A DNA stretch of 64,000 nucleotides from Sphingomonas sp. AR_OL41 (GCF_029911635.1 NZ_JARYTI010000013.1:1-64000); one strand, 5' to 3'. Positions 18,074 to 28,974 are shown, numbered from the stretch's first letter. Numbers and translations are program-made. Notes: generated by a model not told the origin, from the sequence alone.

Positions 18074-20227
18074 CTAGGGGTTGCCCGGCGCATAGGGGAA
18101 ATGTTGCGCCTTGTACCAGGCGAGATCGTGCGCCGGCGGCCGGGAGCCGGGCGGCAGCGCGAGGCCGTTGAGCGACATCCAATAGGCGAGGCTGGCGTCG
18201 CGCCACCAGCGCGCCTCGCGTTCCTGGACGGCGAGCAGGGTCGCGGTCTTGGTGAAGCGTTCGGCATCGATCTCCGGCGCCAGCGTGGCCCAGTCGCGGC
18301 GCATCTGCACGACCTCCGCCACACCGCGATCATAATGCGCGACCAGTTCCTCCCACAAGGTGCGGCCGGACGCCATGCGATGGCCCCAGGGAAGATGGTG
18401 GAACCATAACAGCTCGCGCTCCGGTGTGGTCGCGGGATCGGCCAGCAGCCGCGCCACGCCGGTGGCATATTGCGCGATGGCATTGCTGCCAGTTGCCGTG
18501 CGGTCGAAGCCGATGCCGTCCTTGTCGGCGCGGTTGTAATAGACCGGGTTCCATTCTGGTCGTGCGAGGTCGGAGATCCATGGGCCGGGGCCGTAATGGT
18601 GGCTTGTCGCCATCTGGTGGGCGAGGCCGAGCGGGGTCATGTAATCGACCACTGCCTCGCGCGACCCGGCCATCATCGCGGCGATACGATCGACCAGCGC
18701 CGGGCGCGGGCCGAAGGTCATCGCCGCCCATTCGCGCGCGACCGTATCCGATGCGATATCGGGGTCCCAGGCGAAGCGGCCAAAGGTATACCAATTTGCC
18801 TGGTTGAAGGTCGAGCCGGTCCAGTCGCGATCGGTGCCGATATTGGCAATGCCCGCCATGCCCGTCAGTGTTTGGCCATCAAGCGTGCCGTCGACCACTT
18901 TCGCGACGGTCGAGCCGGGGCCGCGCGCCAGCGTATCGCTGCGCAGCGTCTCCTCGAACAAGGGGCCGAGATAGGCGAGATGCGTAGCCTGGCCGAGATA
19001 TTCCTTGGTGATCTGGAATTCCATCATCAGCGGCGTGCGCGACATCGCGCCGAACAGCGGATGAAAGGGCTCGCGCGGCTGAAAATCGATCGCGCCGTTC
19101 TTGACCTGCACCAGCACATTGGCGGCGAATTTGCCGTCGAGCGGCTGGAAGTCGTCGAACGCCTGGCGCGCGCGATCCACCGGATTGTCCTGCGCGTAGA
19201 CAAAGGCGCGCCACATCACGACGCCGCCATGCGTGGCGAGCGCGGCGGCGAGCATGTTGGCGCCATCGGCATGCGTGCGGCCGTAATCACGCGGGCCCGG
19301 TTGTCCTTCCGAATTGGCCTTGACGAGAAAGCCGCCAAAGTCATGGATGGAGCGGTAGATTTCATCGGCCTTGGCGCGCCACCAGGCGGCAACCTGCGGA
19401 TCGAGCGGGTCGGCGGTCTTGAGGCCGCCAAGCTCGATCGGTGCCGAGAAGCGCGCCGAGAGATAGACCTTGATGCCATAGGGGCGGAAGATGTCTGCCA
19501 ACGCGGCGGCCTTGGCGATGTAAGGCGCGGCCAGGCTGTCGGCCTTGGCGTTGACATTGTTGAGCACGGTGCCGTTCACGCCGATCGCGGCATTGGCGCG
19601 GGCATAGTCGGTGTAGCGCGGGTCGCGATAATCGGGGAGCGTCCACCAGTCCCATAGCGATTGGCCGGCATAGCCGCGCTCTACGGTGCGATCGAGATTG
19701 TCCCAGTGATCGAGCACGCGCAGCTTGATCTGCGGTGTCGAAAGAAGATCTACCCGGGCCAGCGCGTTGCCCTGCTGGAGCCAGCGAAGCAAGGCGAAGG
19801 TGCCGTATAGGACGCCATGGTCGGTGTTGCCGGCGACGAGCGTGACGCGTCGGCCGTCGAGCGTCACGGTCCTGACCAGATAACCTTCGTCGCCGAGCGC
19901 TGCGATCGGCAACCGTAGCGCGGCAACCGCGCGGTCGTCGGTCGCCGCAAGCACTACCGTGCCGGTGGCGCGCGCCGGCTGAACGATGGCGGATGAGCCC
20001 GACAACCCCGACAGGCCACGGCGCAATTCGGCAGCGGCCGCGCGTAACGTCGCGGAATCGCCATTCACGACCACGACGTGCGCGCGCAACGCGCTGGCCT
20101 GAGTCGCGGGTAACGGCCGGTACCGCAGCCAGAGGTCATAGCCGTCTTCGGCGCAGGCCGGCGTCGCGCTGGCGAAGGCAATTGCGGCGACGAGGCCGAG
20201 CCATAGCCAGCGAACCGTGCCCATCAT
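18074..20227 (-). CDS. aguA: Alpha-glucuronidase, GH67
   Basis: A 717-residue secreted GH67 enzyme that removes (4-O-methyl-)glucuronic acid from the ends of xylo-oligosaccharides. A signal peptide ends near TPACA (residue 26). The catalytic acid is E307 in VKANSEGQPGP; the general-base pair is D381 in VKNGAIDFQPREP and E409 in ITKEYLGQ, with the same spacing as the E292, D365, E393 set in the Cellvibrio enzyme. ATG 20227 has a nearby AGAGG; ATG 20224 is equally possible. It is divergent from the GH3 operon across LacI-type operator 2. Its product fits the nearby mannonate dehydratase. Confidence 0.93.
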   Translation of the reverse strand: MMGTVRWLWLGLVAAIAFASATPACAEDGYDLWLRYRPLPATQASALRAHVVVVNGDSATLRAAAAELRRGLSGLSGSSAIVQPARATGTVVLAATDDRAVAALRLPIAALGDEGYLVRTVTLDGRRVTLVAGNTDHGVLYGTFALLRWLQQGNALARVDLLSTPQIKLRVLDHWDNLDRTVERGYAGQSLWDWWTLPDYRDPRYTDYARANAAIGVNGTVLNNVNAKADSLAAPYIAKAAALADIFRPYGIKVYLSARFSAPIELGGLKTADPLDPQVAAWWRAKADEIYRSIHDFGGFLVKANSEGQPGPRDYGRTHADGANMLAAALATHGGVVMWRAFVYAQDNPVDRARQAFDDFQPLDGKFAANVLVQVKNGAIDFQPREPFHPLFGAMSRTPLMMEFQITKEYLGQATHLAYLGPLFEETLRSDTLARGPGSTVAKVVDGTLDGQTLTGMAGIANIGTDRDWTGSTFNQANWYTFGRFAWDPDIASDTVAREWAAMTFGPRPALVDRIAAMMAGSREAVVDYMTPLGLAHQMATSHHYGPGPWISDLARPEWNPVYYNRADKDGIGFDRTATGSNAIAQYATGVARLLADPATTPERELLWFHHLPWGHRMASGRTLWEELVAHYDRGVAEVVQMRRDWATLAPEIDAERFTKTATLLAVQEREARWWRDASLAYWMSLNGLALPPGSRPPAHDLAWYKAQHFPYAPGNP

Positions 20228-20281
20228 ATCCTCATCCTCTCTGCGCCCGGTCGTTGCCGCTATCGCGCCGTCGTGCGGACA

Positions 20282-20321
20282 TTGACAAGCCGTCCGTCGC
20301 GAGCGCATGGTAACGCTACCA
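20282..20321. promoter_or_regulatory. Divergent control region with LacI-type operator (XylR site 2)
   Basis: TGGTAACGCTACCA (20308-20321) is a near-perfect palindrome of the same class as the site at 12551. A TTGACA hexamer lies at 20282-20287, so the operator again falls at the -10 position of the promoter for the GH3 operon. The site is shared with the divergent GH67 gene. Confidence 0.7.
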
Positions 20322-20381
20322 CAACGATGGCATCGACAGCAATGCCACGCGTCGCAGACTGGTCGAGGGGAGGAATCGCGC

Positions 20382-22712
20382 ATGTCCAGCGCCACCGACG
20401 TTGCGCTTTCCCCCGACCCGGACCGCGCCGATTCCCCGCCCGCCGCTCTGCCCTATCGTAACCCGAAGCTGACGGTCGCTGCGCGCGTCGAGGATCTGCT
20501 GGGGCGCATGACGCTGGCCGAGAAAATCGCCCAGATCGGTTGCGTGTGGCTGACCAAGACGGCGATCTTCGACGACAAGCTCGAACTCGACCCTGCCAAG
20601 CTGCCGGTCGTCCATCCGCATGGCATCGGGCAATTCGCGCGCCCGTCGGATGCGAACGGAGCGGTCAGCCCGCGTGTGGTGCCAGGGCGCGACGTGCAGC
20701 GGACGATCTCGCTGGTCAACGCGCTCCAGCACTGGGCGGTCGAGCGGACCCGGCTCGGCATCCCGATCCTGTTCCACGAGGAGGGGCTGCACGGTTACGC
20801 CGCGCTCGGCGCGACCAGCTTTCCGCAGGCGATCGCGCTGGCCTCGTCATGGGACCCGACCTTGGTACGGTCGATCAACGCGGTCGTCGCGCAGGAAATC
20901 AGCGCGCGCGGCGTCAGCCTGGCGCTGTCGCCGGTGGTCGATGTCGCGCGCGATCCACGCTGGGGGCGGATCGAAGAGACGTTCGGCGAGGATCCGTATC
21001 TGTGCGGCGAGCTGGGCGTGGCGGCGGTCGAGGGGTTGCAGGGGACGAGCGCGACGCTTGCACCGGGCAAGGTGTTCGCCACGCTCAAGCACCTCACCGG
21101 GCACGGCGCGCCGCAGAGCGGCACCAATGTCGGGCCGGCGCCGTTGTCGGAGCGCGAACTTCGCGAGCGCTTTTTCCCGCCGTTCGAACAGGTGGTGAAG
21201 CGCACCGCGATCTCGGCGGTGATGGCATCGTATAACGAGATCGACGGCATCCCCAGCCACGCCAATGTCTGGCTGCTGCGGGGGGTGCTGCGCGGCGAAT
21301 GGGGCTATCAGGGCGCGGTGGTCAGCGACTATTTCGCGATCGACCAGCTGCATGACCTGCATCATGTCGCGGCCGACCTGCCCGGTGCCGCGTCGCTGGC
21401 ACTGGCTGCCGGGATCGATTGCGACCTGCCCGATGGCGGCTCCTACGGGACGCTGGAAGCGGCGGTGCGGGGCGGACGTTTGCCGGAAAGCACGATCGAC
21501 GCCGCGGTGCGCCGGATGCTCGCGCTCAAGTTTCGCGCCGGGCTGTTCGAAAATCCCTATCGCGATGTCGCGACGGCGATCGCCGCGACCAACACGGCCG
21601 CCGCGCGCGATCTGGCGCGCGTCGCCGCCGAACGCACCGCCGTGCTGCTCAAGAATGACGGCATACTGCCGCTCAGGCCTGAGGGCACCATCGCCGTGAT
21701 CGGGCCGAGCGCGGCGGTGGCGCGGCTCGGCGGCTATTATGGCCAGCCGCCGCACAGCGTCTCGCTGCTCGAGGGGATGCGGGCGCGCGCCGGCACGGCG
21801 GCGACGATCGTCTTCGCGCAGGGTGTGAAGATTACCGAGAATGACGACTGGTGGGCCGACGAGGTGAGGCTGGCCGATCCCGCCACCAACCGCCGGCTGA
21901 TCGAGGAGGCGGTCGCGGTCGCGCGCGGCGCTGACCGGATCGTGCTGACGCTCGGCGATACCGAACAGACCAGCCGCGAGGCTTGGGCCGACAGTCATCT
22001 CGGCGACCGCGCCAGCCTCGATCTGGTCGGCGAGCAGCAGCAGTTGTTCGATGCGCTGAAGGTGCTCGGCAAGCCGATCACCGTCATCCTGATCAACGGC
22101 CGACCGGCCTCGACCGTGACGATCGCCGCGAAGGCCAACGCGCTGATCGAAGCTTGGTATCCGGGCGAGCAGGGCGGCACGGCGCTGGCTCGGCTGCTGT
22201 TCGGCGACGCCAATCCCGGCGGCAAGCTGCCGGTGACGATCCCGCGCGACGTCGGCCAATTGCCGCTGACTTATGACCGCAAGCCGTCGCAGGGGCGTGG
22301 CTATCTGTTTGCCGACAGCGCGCCGTTGTTCCCGTTCGGCTGGGGGCTCAGCTACACCCGGTTTGCGCTGTCGGCGCCTCGGCTTTCGGCATCGTCGATC
22401 GGGCCGGGCGCGGGGGTCGATGTGTCGGTCGACGTGACCAATGTCGGGTCGCGCGCCGGTGACGAAACCGTCCAGCTCTATGTCCGCGACATGGTTTCCT
22501 CGGTCACGCGGCCGATCAGGGAGCTCAAGGGCTTTCGCCGCGTCACGCTCGCGCCGGGCGAGCGCCGCACCGTCACCCTGCGCCTTACGCCGGAGAGTCT
22601 TCAGATGTGGAACGATCATATGCAGCGCGTCGTCGAGCCCGGGGATTTCGAGATCATGACCGGTCCCAATTCGGTCGAGCTGCAAAGCGCGATGCTGACG
22701 GTGACGGCATGA
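20382..22712 (+). CDS. GH3 beta-xylosidase/beta-glucosidase, no signal peptide
   Basis: A 776-residue family GH3 enzyme. It has the N-terminal TIM-barrel motif DLLGRMTLAEKIAQIG, a substrate-binding KHLTGHG motif, the nucleophile D316 in AVVSDYFAI, an alpha/beta sandwich with KNDGILPL, and a C-terminal fibronectin type III-like domain (VTNVGSRAGDETVQLYVRD). ATG 20382 follows a strong GGGGAGGAA ribosome site. No export signal is evident, so it probably cleaves imported xylo-oligosaccharides or oligoglucosides in the cytoplasm. It is the first gene after operator 2 and overlaps the next GH3 gene. Confidence 0.9.
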   Translation: MSSATDVALSPDPDRADSPPAALPYRNPKLTVAARVEDLLGRMTLAEKIAQIGCVWLTKTAIFDDKLELDPAKLPVVHPHGIGQFARPSDANGAVSPRVVPGRDVQRTISLVNALQHWAVERTRLGIPILFHEEGLHGYAALGATSFPQAIALASSWDPTLVRSINAVVAQEISARGVSLALSPVVDVARDPRWGRIEETFGEDPYLCGELGVAAVEGLQGTSATLAPGKVFATLKHLTGHGAPQSGTNVGPAPLSERELRERFFPPFEQVVKRTAISAVMASYNEIDGIPSHANVWLLRGVLRGEWGYQGAVVSDYFAIDQLHDLHHVAADLPGAASLALAAGIDCDLPDGGSYGTLEAAVRGGRLPESTIDAAVRRMLALKFRAGLFENPYRDVATAIAATNTAAARDLARVAAERTAVLLKNDGILPLRPEGTIAVIGPSAAVARLGGYYGQPPHSVSLLEGMRARAGTAATIVFAQGVKITENDDWWADEVRLADPATNRRLIEEAVAVARGADRIVLTLGDTEQTSREAWADSHLGDRASLDLVGEQQQLFDALKVLGKPITVILINGRPASTVTIAAKANALIEAWYPGEQGGTALARLLFGDANPGGKLPVTIPRDVGQLPLTYDRKPSQGRGYLFADSAPLFPFGWGLSYTRFALSAPRLSASSIGPGAGVDVSVDVTNVGSRAGDETVQLYVRDMVSSVTRPIRELKGFRRVTLAPGERRTVTLRLTPESLQMWNDHMQRVVEPGDFEIMTGPNSVELQSAMLTVTA

Positions 22713-25081
22713 CCAGTCGTCGCGATTTCCTGCGCTGGATGGGCTCGACCTCGGTGCTCGCGCTGGCGCCCGGCATGGCGATGGCGGCGGCGGGGTTGGT
22801 CTACAAAGACCGGCGCGCGCCGATCGACCTGCGCGTCAGCGACCTGATAGGGCGCATGACGCTCGACGAGAAGGTCGCGCAGCTGATCACGCTGTCGACC
22901 ACCAAGCGCGACGTAATGGACGCGGCGCGTGCCTTCGATCCCGCGCTCGCCGACCAGGCCTATCCCAACGGCATCGGCCAGATTGCGCGGCCGTCCGATC
23001 GTGGTGGTGCCGCGACCGCGACCAACACCGCCGCCGACGTCACCGGGCGCTGGCGCAAGCCCGCCGATACCATTGCCTTCGTCAATGCAGCGCAGCGCTG
23101 GGCGCGCGAGCGCACCCGGCTGGGCATCCCGATCCTGTTCCACGAGGAAGCGCTGCACGGCTATATGGCGCCCGAGGCGACGAGCTTCCCACAGGCGATC
23201 GCGCTGGCCGGCAGCTTCGATCGCGATCTCGTGCAGCGCGTCAATGCGGTGATCGCGCGCGAGGTGCGCGCGCACGGCACCGTACTGGCGCTGTCGCCGG
23301 TGGTCGATATTGCGCGCGACCCGCGCTGGGGGCGAATCGAGGAGACCTTTGGCGAGGATCCCTATCTGTGCGGCGAGATGGGCGTGGCGGCGGTCACCGG
23401 CCTGCAGGGCACGGGCAAGACGCTCGCCCCGGACAAGGTGTTCGCCACGCTGAAGCACATGACCGGGCACGGCCAGCCGATGGCGGGCAACAATGTCGCG
23501 CCGGCACCGATCGGCAAGCGCGAATTGCGCAGCGCCTTCCTCCCGCCGTTCCGCGCGGTCGTCAGCCGCACCGATATCGGCGCGGTGATGCCGTCGTATA
23601 ACGAGATCGACGGTGTCCCGAGCCATGCCAATAGCTGGCTGCTGCACGATGTGCTGCGCGGGGAATGGGGCTTCGACGGCGCGGTTGTGTCCGATTATGC
23701 CGCGATCGGCGAGCTTGCCTCCTTTCACCACGTCGCCGCCGATAATGACGGCGCGGCGCACCGCGCGCTACTCGCCGGGGTCGATTGCGACCTGCCCGAC
23801 GGAAAGTCCTATCGCGGGCTCGGCGACGCGGTGCGCGCCGGCCAGGTGCCGGTCGCGCTGGTCGATGCCGCGTGCCGGCGCATGCTGACGCTCAAATTCC
23901 GTGCCGGGCTGTTCGAGGCCGGGGAGGCCGATGCCGTGGCGGCCGCTTCGCTCACCGCCAATGCCGAGGCGCGCGCGCTGGCGCTGGAGGCGGCGCGGCG
24001 CTCGATCGCGCTGTTGGTCAATGACGGCACGTTGCCGCTGACGCCGGGCGCGCACCGCCGCGTGGCGGTAATCGGCCCCAACGCCGCCATCGCGCGGCTG
24101 GGGGGCTATTCGTCGATTCCGCGCAGCACGGTGTCGCTGCTCGACGGCGTGCGCGCGCGCCTCGCCGGCAAGGCCGAGATACTCCATGCCCAGGGTGTGT
24201 TCATCACGCAGAGCGAGGATCGTTCGGCCAATGAGGTGCTGCTCGCCGATCCCGCGCGCAACCGCCAGCTGATCGCCGAGGCGGTGGCGGTCGCGCAGCG
24301 CGCCGACATCGTCCTGCTCGCGATCGGCGATACCGAGCAGACCAGCCGCGAGGGCTATGCGCCGAACCATCTCGGCGACCGCACCGATCTCGATCTGCTC
24401 GGTGAGCAGAATGCGCTGTTCGAGGCGGTGAAGGCGACGGGCAAGCCGGTCGTCGTGCTGGCGATCAACGGCCGGCCGCCGTCATGGCCGCGCATCGTGA
24501 ACGGCGCGAACGCGCTGCTCGAATGCTGGTATGCCGGGCAGGAAGGCGGCACTGCGATGGCCGAAATCCTATTCGGCGACGTCAATCCCGGCGCCAAGCT
24601 GCCGGTGACGGTGGTACGCGATGTCGGGCAGGTGCCGTTCTTCTACAACCACAAGCCCTCGGCGCGGCGCGGTTATCTGTTCGACGACAAGGCGCCGCTG
24701 TTCGCCTTCGGCCATGGCCTCAGCTACACCCGCTTCACCGTCGGCGAACCACGGCTGTCGGCGCCGCGCATCGCGGTCGGCGGCACGGTGACGGTCGAGG
24801 TCGATGTGGCCAATGTCGGCGCGCGTGCCGGCGACGAGGTCGTCCAGCTCTATATCCGCGACCAGGTCTCGTCGGTGACGCGGCCGGTGCTCGAGCTCAA
24901 GGCGTTCGAACGCGTCACGCTGGCGGCGGGCGCGCGGCGGACGGTGCGCTTCACGCTTGGCCCCGCGGCGTTCGCGCTGTGGAATGCGGCGATGGAGGAA
25001 GTCGTCGAACCCGGTTTGTTCGATATCATGGCCGGGCCAAGTTCGGCGGCGCTAAAGACCGCCGTGCTCGAAATCGCCTGA
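22709..25081 (+). CDS. Tat-exported GH3 beta-xylosidase/beta-glucosidase
   Basis: A 790-residue GH3 enzyme, a clear paralogue of the preceding gene (long shared blocks such as [20 protein letters not shown]). It opens with a twin-arginine signal, [10 protein letters not shown], then a hydrophobic stretch and an AMA-type cleavage site near residue 28, indicating export. The nucleophile is D329 in AVVSDYAAI, with a KHMTGHG substrate motif and a C-terminal fibronectin-like domain. The start ATG 22709 overlaps the upstream stop as ATGA. The pair therefore offers a periplasmic and a cytoplasmic version of a similar activity. Confidence 0.9.
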   Translation: MTSRRDFLRWMGSTSVLALAPGMAMAAAGLVYKDRRAPIDLRVSDLIGRMTLDEKVAQLITLSTTKRDVMDAARAFDPALADQAYPNGIGQIARPSDRGGAATATNTAADVTGRWRKPADTIAFVNAAQRWARERTRLGIPILFHEEALHGYMAPEATSFPQAIALAGSFDRDLVQRVNAVIAREVRAHGTVLALSPVVDIARDPRWGRIEETFGEDPYLCGEMGVAAVTGLQGTGKTLAPDKVFATLKHMTGHGQPMAGNNVAPAPIGKRELRSAFLPPFRAVVSRTDIGAVMPSYNEIDGVPSHANSWLLHDVLRGEWGFDGAVVSDYAAIGELASFHHVAADNDGAAHRALLAGVDCDLPDGKSYRGLGDAVRAGQVPVALVDAACRRMLTLKFRAGLFEAGEADAVAAASLTANAEARALALEAARRSIALLVNDGTLPLTPGAHRRVAVIGPNAAIARLGGYSSIPRSTVSLLDGVRARLAGKAEILHAQGVFITQSEDRSANEVLLADPARNRQLIAEAVAVAQRADIVLLAIGDTEQTSREGYAPNHLGDRTDLDLLGEQNALFEAVKATGKPVVVLAINGRPPSWPRIVNGANALLECWYAGQEGGTAMAEILFGDVNPGAKLPVTVVRDVGQVPFFYNHKPSARRGYLFDDKAPLFAFGHGLSYTRFTVGEPRLSAPRIAVGGTVTVEVDVANVGARAGDEVVQLYIRDQVSSVTRPVLELKAFERVTLAAGARRTVRFTLGPAAFALWNAAMEEVVEPGLFDIMAGPSSAALKTAVLEIA

Positions 25082-25091
25082 GGGACGCGCC

Positions 25092-26303
25092 ATGCCGAAG
25101 ATCGTTTCCGCCCATGTCATCGTGACCTGCCCGGGGCGCAATTTCGTTACCCTCAAGATCGTCTGCGATGACGGCACCACCGGGGTTGGCGATGCGACGC
25201 TCAACGGGCGCGAACTGGCGGTCGCCAGCTATCTCAGCGAACATGTCGTGCCGTGCCTGATCGGGCGCGACGCGCACCGTATCGAGGATATCTGGCAATA
25301 TCTCTACAGGGGTGCCTATTGGCGGCGCGGGCCGGTGACGATGACGGCAATTGCCGCGGTCGATACAGCCTTGTGGGACATCAAGGGCAAGATCGCGGGC
25401 TTGCCGCTCTACCAGCTGCTCGGCGGCGCATCGCGCGAAGGTGTCATGGTCTATGGTCATGCCAATGGCGTGTCGATCGAAGAGACGGTCGCGGTTGCGC
25501 GCGACTATCAACAGCAAGGCTATAAGGCGATCCGCCTGCAATGCGGCGTGCCGGGCATGGCCTCGACCTATGGCGTGTCGAAGGACCGCTATTTCTACGA
25601 GCCGGCAGATGCCGACCTGCCGAGCGAGAATGTCTGGTCGACGAGCAAATATCTGCGTGTCGTGCCCGAGCTGTTCAAGGCGGCGCGCGAGGCATTGGGC
25701 TGGGACGTGCACCTGCTGCACGACATCCACCACCGGCTGACGCCGATCGAGGCCGGGCGGCTCGGCAAGGATCTCGAACCCTATCGTCCGTTCTGGCTCG
25801 AAGATGCGACGCCGGCCGAGAACCAGGACGCCTTCCGGTTGATCCGCCAGCACACCACCGTGCCGCTCGCGGTGGGCGAGATCTTCAACTCGATCTGGGA
25901 TGCCAAGGGGCTGATCGAGAATCAGTTGATCGATTATATCCGCGCGACCGTCGTCCATGCCGGGGGCATCACGCATCTGCGCCGCATCGCCGCGCTCGCC
26001 GATCTCTACCAGATCCGCACGGGCTGCCATGGCGCGACCGATCTGTCGCCGGTGTGCATGGCCGCCGCGTTGCATTTCGACCTGTCGGTGCCCAATTTCG
26101 GCGTGCAGGAATATATGCGCCACACGCCCGAGACCGACGCGGTCTTCCCGCATGCCTATTCCTTCGCCGACGGGATGATGCATCCCGGCGACGCGCCCGG
26201 GCTGGGGGTCGATATCGACGAGGAGCTGGCCGCGACCTATGAATATAGCCGTGCCTTCCTGCCGGTGAACCGGCTCGAGGACGGCACCTTGTGGAACTGG
26301 TGA
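25092..26303 (+). CDS. manD: D-mannonate dehydratase, enolase superfamily (ManD)
   Basis: A 403-residue enolase-superfamily dehydratase making 2-keto-3-deoxygluconate from mannonate. The metal ligands are D211 (LLHDIHHR, with H213), E237 (WLEDATP) and E263 (VGEIFNS), one residue offset from the Novosphingobium ManD set D210/E236/E262. The opening [11 protein letters not shown] and the end [10 protein letters not shown] match that enzyme as I remember it. It follows the GH3 pair by 10 bp, so the unit links xylan side-chain removal (GH67) to glucuronate catabolism. Glucuronate isomerase and fructuronate reductase genes are not in this window. Confidence 0.9.
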   Translation: MPKIVSAHVIVTCPGRNFVTLKIVCDDGTTGVGDATLNGRELAVASYLSEHVVPCLIGRDAHRIEDIWQYLYRGAYWRRGPVTMTAIAAVDTALWDIKGKIAGLPLYQLLGGASREGVMVYGHANGVSIEETVAVARDYQQQGYKAIRLQCGVPGMASTYGVSKDRYFYEPADADLPSENVWSTSKYLRVVPELFKAAREALGWDVHLLHDIHHRLTPIEAGRLGKDLEPYRPFWLEDATPAENQDAFRLIRQHTTVPLAVGEIFNSIWDAKGLIENQLIDYIRATVVHAGGITHLRRIAALADLYQIRTGCHGATDLSPVCMAAALHFDLSVPNFGVQEYMRHTPETDAVFPHAYSFADGMMHPGDAPGLGVDIDEELAATYEYSRAFLPVNRLEDGTLWNW

Positions 26304-26353
26304 GGGCGGCGCTTGGCGCCGGTCGCGCGACAAGGTCGGGCGGACATGCTTCA

Positions 26354-26380
26354 TTGATCTCTTAATTGTCTGAGTATATG
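26354..26380 (+). promoter_or_regulatory. xylD promoter region with candidate GntR site
   Basis: A -35-like TTGATC (26354-26359) and -10-like TATATG (26375-26380) with a short 15-bp gap flank TGTCTGAGT (26367-26375). The reverse complement ACTCAGACA recurs at 30651, so this word may be the operator of the GntR-type regulator encoded downstream. The gap is shorter than ideal. Confidence 0.45.
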
Positions 26381-26411
26381 CGCGCGTAAGACGTCAAGCC
26401 GGAGTCCATGA

Positions 26412-28208
26412 ATGTCCGAATCTGCCAGACCCAGACTCCGCAGCCGTGCGTGGTTCGACAACCCCGACAATGTCGACATGACCGCGCTCTATCTCGAGCG
26501 GTATCTCAATTTCGGGCTGAGCCTCGAGGAACTGCAGTCGGGCAAGCCGATCATCGGCATCGCGCAGACCGGTTCCGACCTGTCGCCGTGCAACCGCCAT
26601 CACCTCGTCCTTGCCGAGCGCGTGCGCGAGGGGATCAGGGAAGCCGGCGGGATCGCGATCGAGTTTCCGGTCCATCCGATCCAGGAAACCGGCAAGCGGC
26701 CGACGGCTGGCCTCGACCGCAACCTTGCCTATCTCGGGCTGGTCGAGACGCTCTACGGTTATCCGCTCGACGGCGTCGTGCTGACGATCGGCTGCGACAA
26801 GACCACGCCGGCATGCCTGATGGCGGCGGCGACGGTGAATATCCCGGCGATCGCGCTGTCGGTCGGCCCGATGCTCAACGGCTGGCACAAGGGCGAGCGC
26901 ACCGGATCGGGCACGATCGTGTGGAAGGCGCGCGAGCTGCTCGCCGCGGGCGAGATCGACGATGCCGAATTCATCCGGCTCGTCGCCTCGTCGGCGCCCT
27001 CGACCGGCTATTGCAACACGATGGGTACCGCGACGACGATGAACTCGCTGTGCGAGGCGCTCGGCATGTCGCTGCCCGGCTCGGCGGCGATCCCCGCGCC
27101 CTATCGCGACCGCCAGGAGGTCGCGTGGCGCACCGGCAAGCGCATCGTCGCGATGGTCGCGGAGGACCTCAAGCCTTCCGACATCCTGACGCACGACGCC
27201 TTTCTCAATGCCATCGCCGTCAATTCGGCGATCGGCGGATCGACCAACGCGCCGATCCATCTCACCGCGATCGCGCGCCATGTCGGCGTCGATGTGCCCT
27301 TGCAGACGTGGCAGACGCATGGACTCGACATTCCGCTACTGGTCAATCTGCAGCCGGCCGGCGACTATCTCGGCGAGGACTTCTATCGTGCCGGCGGCGT
27401 CCCGGCGGTTGTCGCGCAACTGATGCAGCAGGGGCTGATCGCCGAGCGCGCGATGACGGTGAACGGGGCGACGATCGGCGACAATTGCCGCAGTGTCGCG
27501 ATCGAAGACGAGAAGGTCATCCGCCCGTTCGGCGATCCGCTGATGGCCGCCGCCGGCTTCGTCGTGCTCACGGGCAATTTGTTCGACAGCGCGATCATGA
27601 AGACCAGCGTCATTTCGCCCGAGTTTCGCGCGCGCTATCTTGCGACGCCCGGCGATCCCGATGCGTTCGAGGGGCCGGTGATGGTGTTCGACGGGCCGGA
27701 GGATTATCATGCGCGGATCGACGATCCCGCAACCGGCATCACCGCGGGCACGCTGCTGGTGATGCGCGGCGCCGGGCCGATCGGTTATCCGGGCGCGGCC
27801 GAGGTCGTCAACATGCGGCCGCCGGCGCATCTCATCATGGACGGCGTGCATGCGCTGCCGTGCATCGGCGACGGCCGCCAGTCGGGCACCAGCGGTAGCC
27901 CGTCGATCCTCAACGCTTCGCCCGAGGCGGCGGCGGGCGGCGCGCTCGCGCTGCTGCGCAGCGGCGACCGGGTGCGGATCGACCTGCGCCGCGGCACCGC
28001 CGATGTTCTGCTCGACGAGGCCGAACTCGCGGCCCGGCGGCAGGCGCTCGAAGCGGCGGGGGGCTTCCGCTATCCCGCATCGCAGACGCCGTGGCAGGAA
28101 ATCCAGCGCGTGGTGGTCGGGCAACTCGGCAGCGGCGCGATCCTGGAAGGCGCCGAGACCTATCAGCGGATCGCCCAGACGCGCGGCCTGCCGCGCGACA
28201 ATCATTGA
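26412..28208 (+). CDS. xylD: D-xylonate dehydratase, IlvD/Edd family
   Basis: A 598-residue iron-sulfur dehydratase converting D-xylonate to 2-keto-3-deoxyxylonate. The cluster cysteines are C60 ([11 protein letters not shown]), C128 ([12 protein letters not shown]) and C201 (STGYCNTMG), the same numbers recalled for the Caulobacter xylonate dehydratase. ATG 26412 has a GGAG seven bases upstream. It stands alone after mannonate dehydratase with its own AT-rich promoter region, and is convergent with a GntR-type regulator gene. It supplies the Weimberg step between the lactonase (14501) and XylX (12591). Confidence 0.92.
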   Translation: MSESARPRLRSRAWFDNPDNVDMTALYLERYLNFGLSLEELQSGKPIIGIAQTGSDLSPCNRHHLVLAERVREGIREAGGIAIEFPVHPIQETGKRPTAGLDRNLAYLGLVETLYGYPLDGVVLTIGCDKTTPACLMAAATVNIPAIALSVGPMLNGWHKGERTGSGTIVWKARELLAAGEIDDAEFIRLVASSAPSTGYCNTMGTATTMNSLCEALGMSLPGSAAIPAPYRDRQEVAWRTGKRIVAMVAEDLKPSDILTHDAFLNAIAVNSAIGGSTNAPIHLTAIARHVGVDVPLQTWQTHGLDIPLLVNLQPAGDYLGEDFYRAGGVPAVVAQLMQQGLIAERAMTVNGATIGDNCRSVAIEDEKVIRPFGDPLMAAAGFVVLTGNLFDSAIMKTSVISPEFRARYLATPGDPDAFEGPVMVFDGPEDYHARIDDPATGITAGTLLVMRGAGPIGYPGAAEVVNMRPPAHLIMDGVHALPCIGDGRQSGTSGSPSILNASPEAAAGGALALLRSGDRVRIDLRRGTADVLLDEAELAARRQALEAAGGFRYPASQTPWQEIQRVVVGQLGSGAILEGAETYQRIAQTRGLPRDNH

Positions 28209-28245
28209 TGGTCAGGCATTGACGGTCAGGCCTTGAGGGTTAGGC
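28204..28245. repeat. Three tandem 14-bp imperfect repeats
   Basis: ATTGATGGTCAGGC, ATTGACGGTCAGGC and CTTGAGGGTTAGGC follow one another without a gap at 28204, 28218 and 28232. They cover the xylD stop codon and the stop codon of the convergent regulator gene. Local slippage duplication at the gene junction is the simplest reading. Confidence 0.7.
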
Positions 28246-28974
28246 GCGCAGCGCGAGGCCCATATCGGCGAGCGCGAGGCGCAGCAACTCGGCCATGGCG
28301 TCGCGCGCCGCCTCGGCATCGCCTGCCTTGATCGCGTCGAAGACGCGCGCATGGTCGGGCAGCGGATCGCGCGGCAGCGCACGCTTGCGTTGCTTGAACT
28401 GTGTCGTCCAGCGCACCGCGGCGCCGACGCTGCTCGCCAGCGAGGCCAGCGGCGCATTGTTCGCCGCGGCGAGGATCGCGTGGTGGAAGCGCTGGTCGGC
28501 CGCGCGCCCACGTTGGTCGGCAAGGCCATGTGCGGCCATCTCGTCCAGCGCCGTTGCGATGGTGGCAAGATCGTCGTCGCTGCGGCGGCGGGCGGCAAAG
28601 GCGGCGGCGGCCGGTTCGATCACGCTGCGCAGTTCGAACAGATCGAGGATGAAGCCGGTGTCGGGTTCGCCCTCGAACGCCCAGCCCAGCACGTCGGGGT
28701 CGAGCAGGTTCCAGCGGCTGCGCTGCGTGACGCGCGTGCCCGCCTTGGGCCGGCTTTCGATCAGCCCCTTGGCCGCGAGGATACGGATCGCCTCGCGATA
28801 GGCGGTGCGCGATACGCCGAGCGCCTCGCTCGCCTCGATCTCGCCGCCGAACACGTCGCCCGGCTTGCGCACGCCGCTGACGATTTCGACGCCGATGTCG
28901 TGCGCGATGGTGCCGTGAATGCGCGGCGAGGGGCTGCGTCGCTCATCGAATACCTTGCCCGCCGCGTTGCTCAT
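28240..28974 (-). CDS. GntR-family (FadR/FCD) transcriptional regulator
   Basis: A 244-residue regulator with an N-terminal winged helix (SEALGVSRTAYREAIRILAA, about 50-70) and a C-terminal all-helical FCD ligand domain (from LFELRSVIEPAAAAFA; His and Asp residues in RFHHAIL and later form the usual metal/ligand site). The start ATG 28974 gives MSNAAGK; upstream extension is rejected. It lies between xylD and the semialdehyde dehydrogenase gene. A shared ACTCAGACA word at both of their promoters suggests it controls those two genes, with a sugar-acid or keto-acid effector. Effector and direction of control are inferred. Confidence 0.85.
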   Translation of the reverse strand: MSNAAGKVFDERRSPSPRIHGTIAHDIGVEIVSGVRKPGDVFGGEIEASEALGVSRTAYREAIRILAAKGLIESRPKAGTRVTQRSRWNLLDPDVLGWAFEGEPDTGFILDLFELRSVIEPAAAAFAARRRSDDDLATIATALDEMAAHGLADQRGRAADQRFHHAILAAANNAPLASLASSVGAAVRWTTQFKQRKRALPRDPLPDHARVFDAIKAGDAEAARDAMAELLRLALADMGLALRA

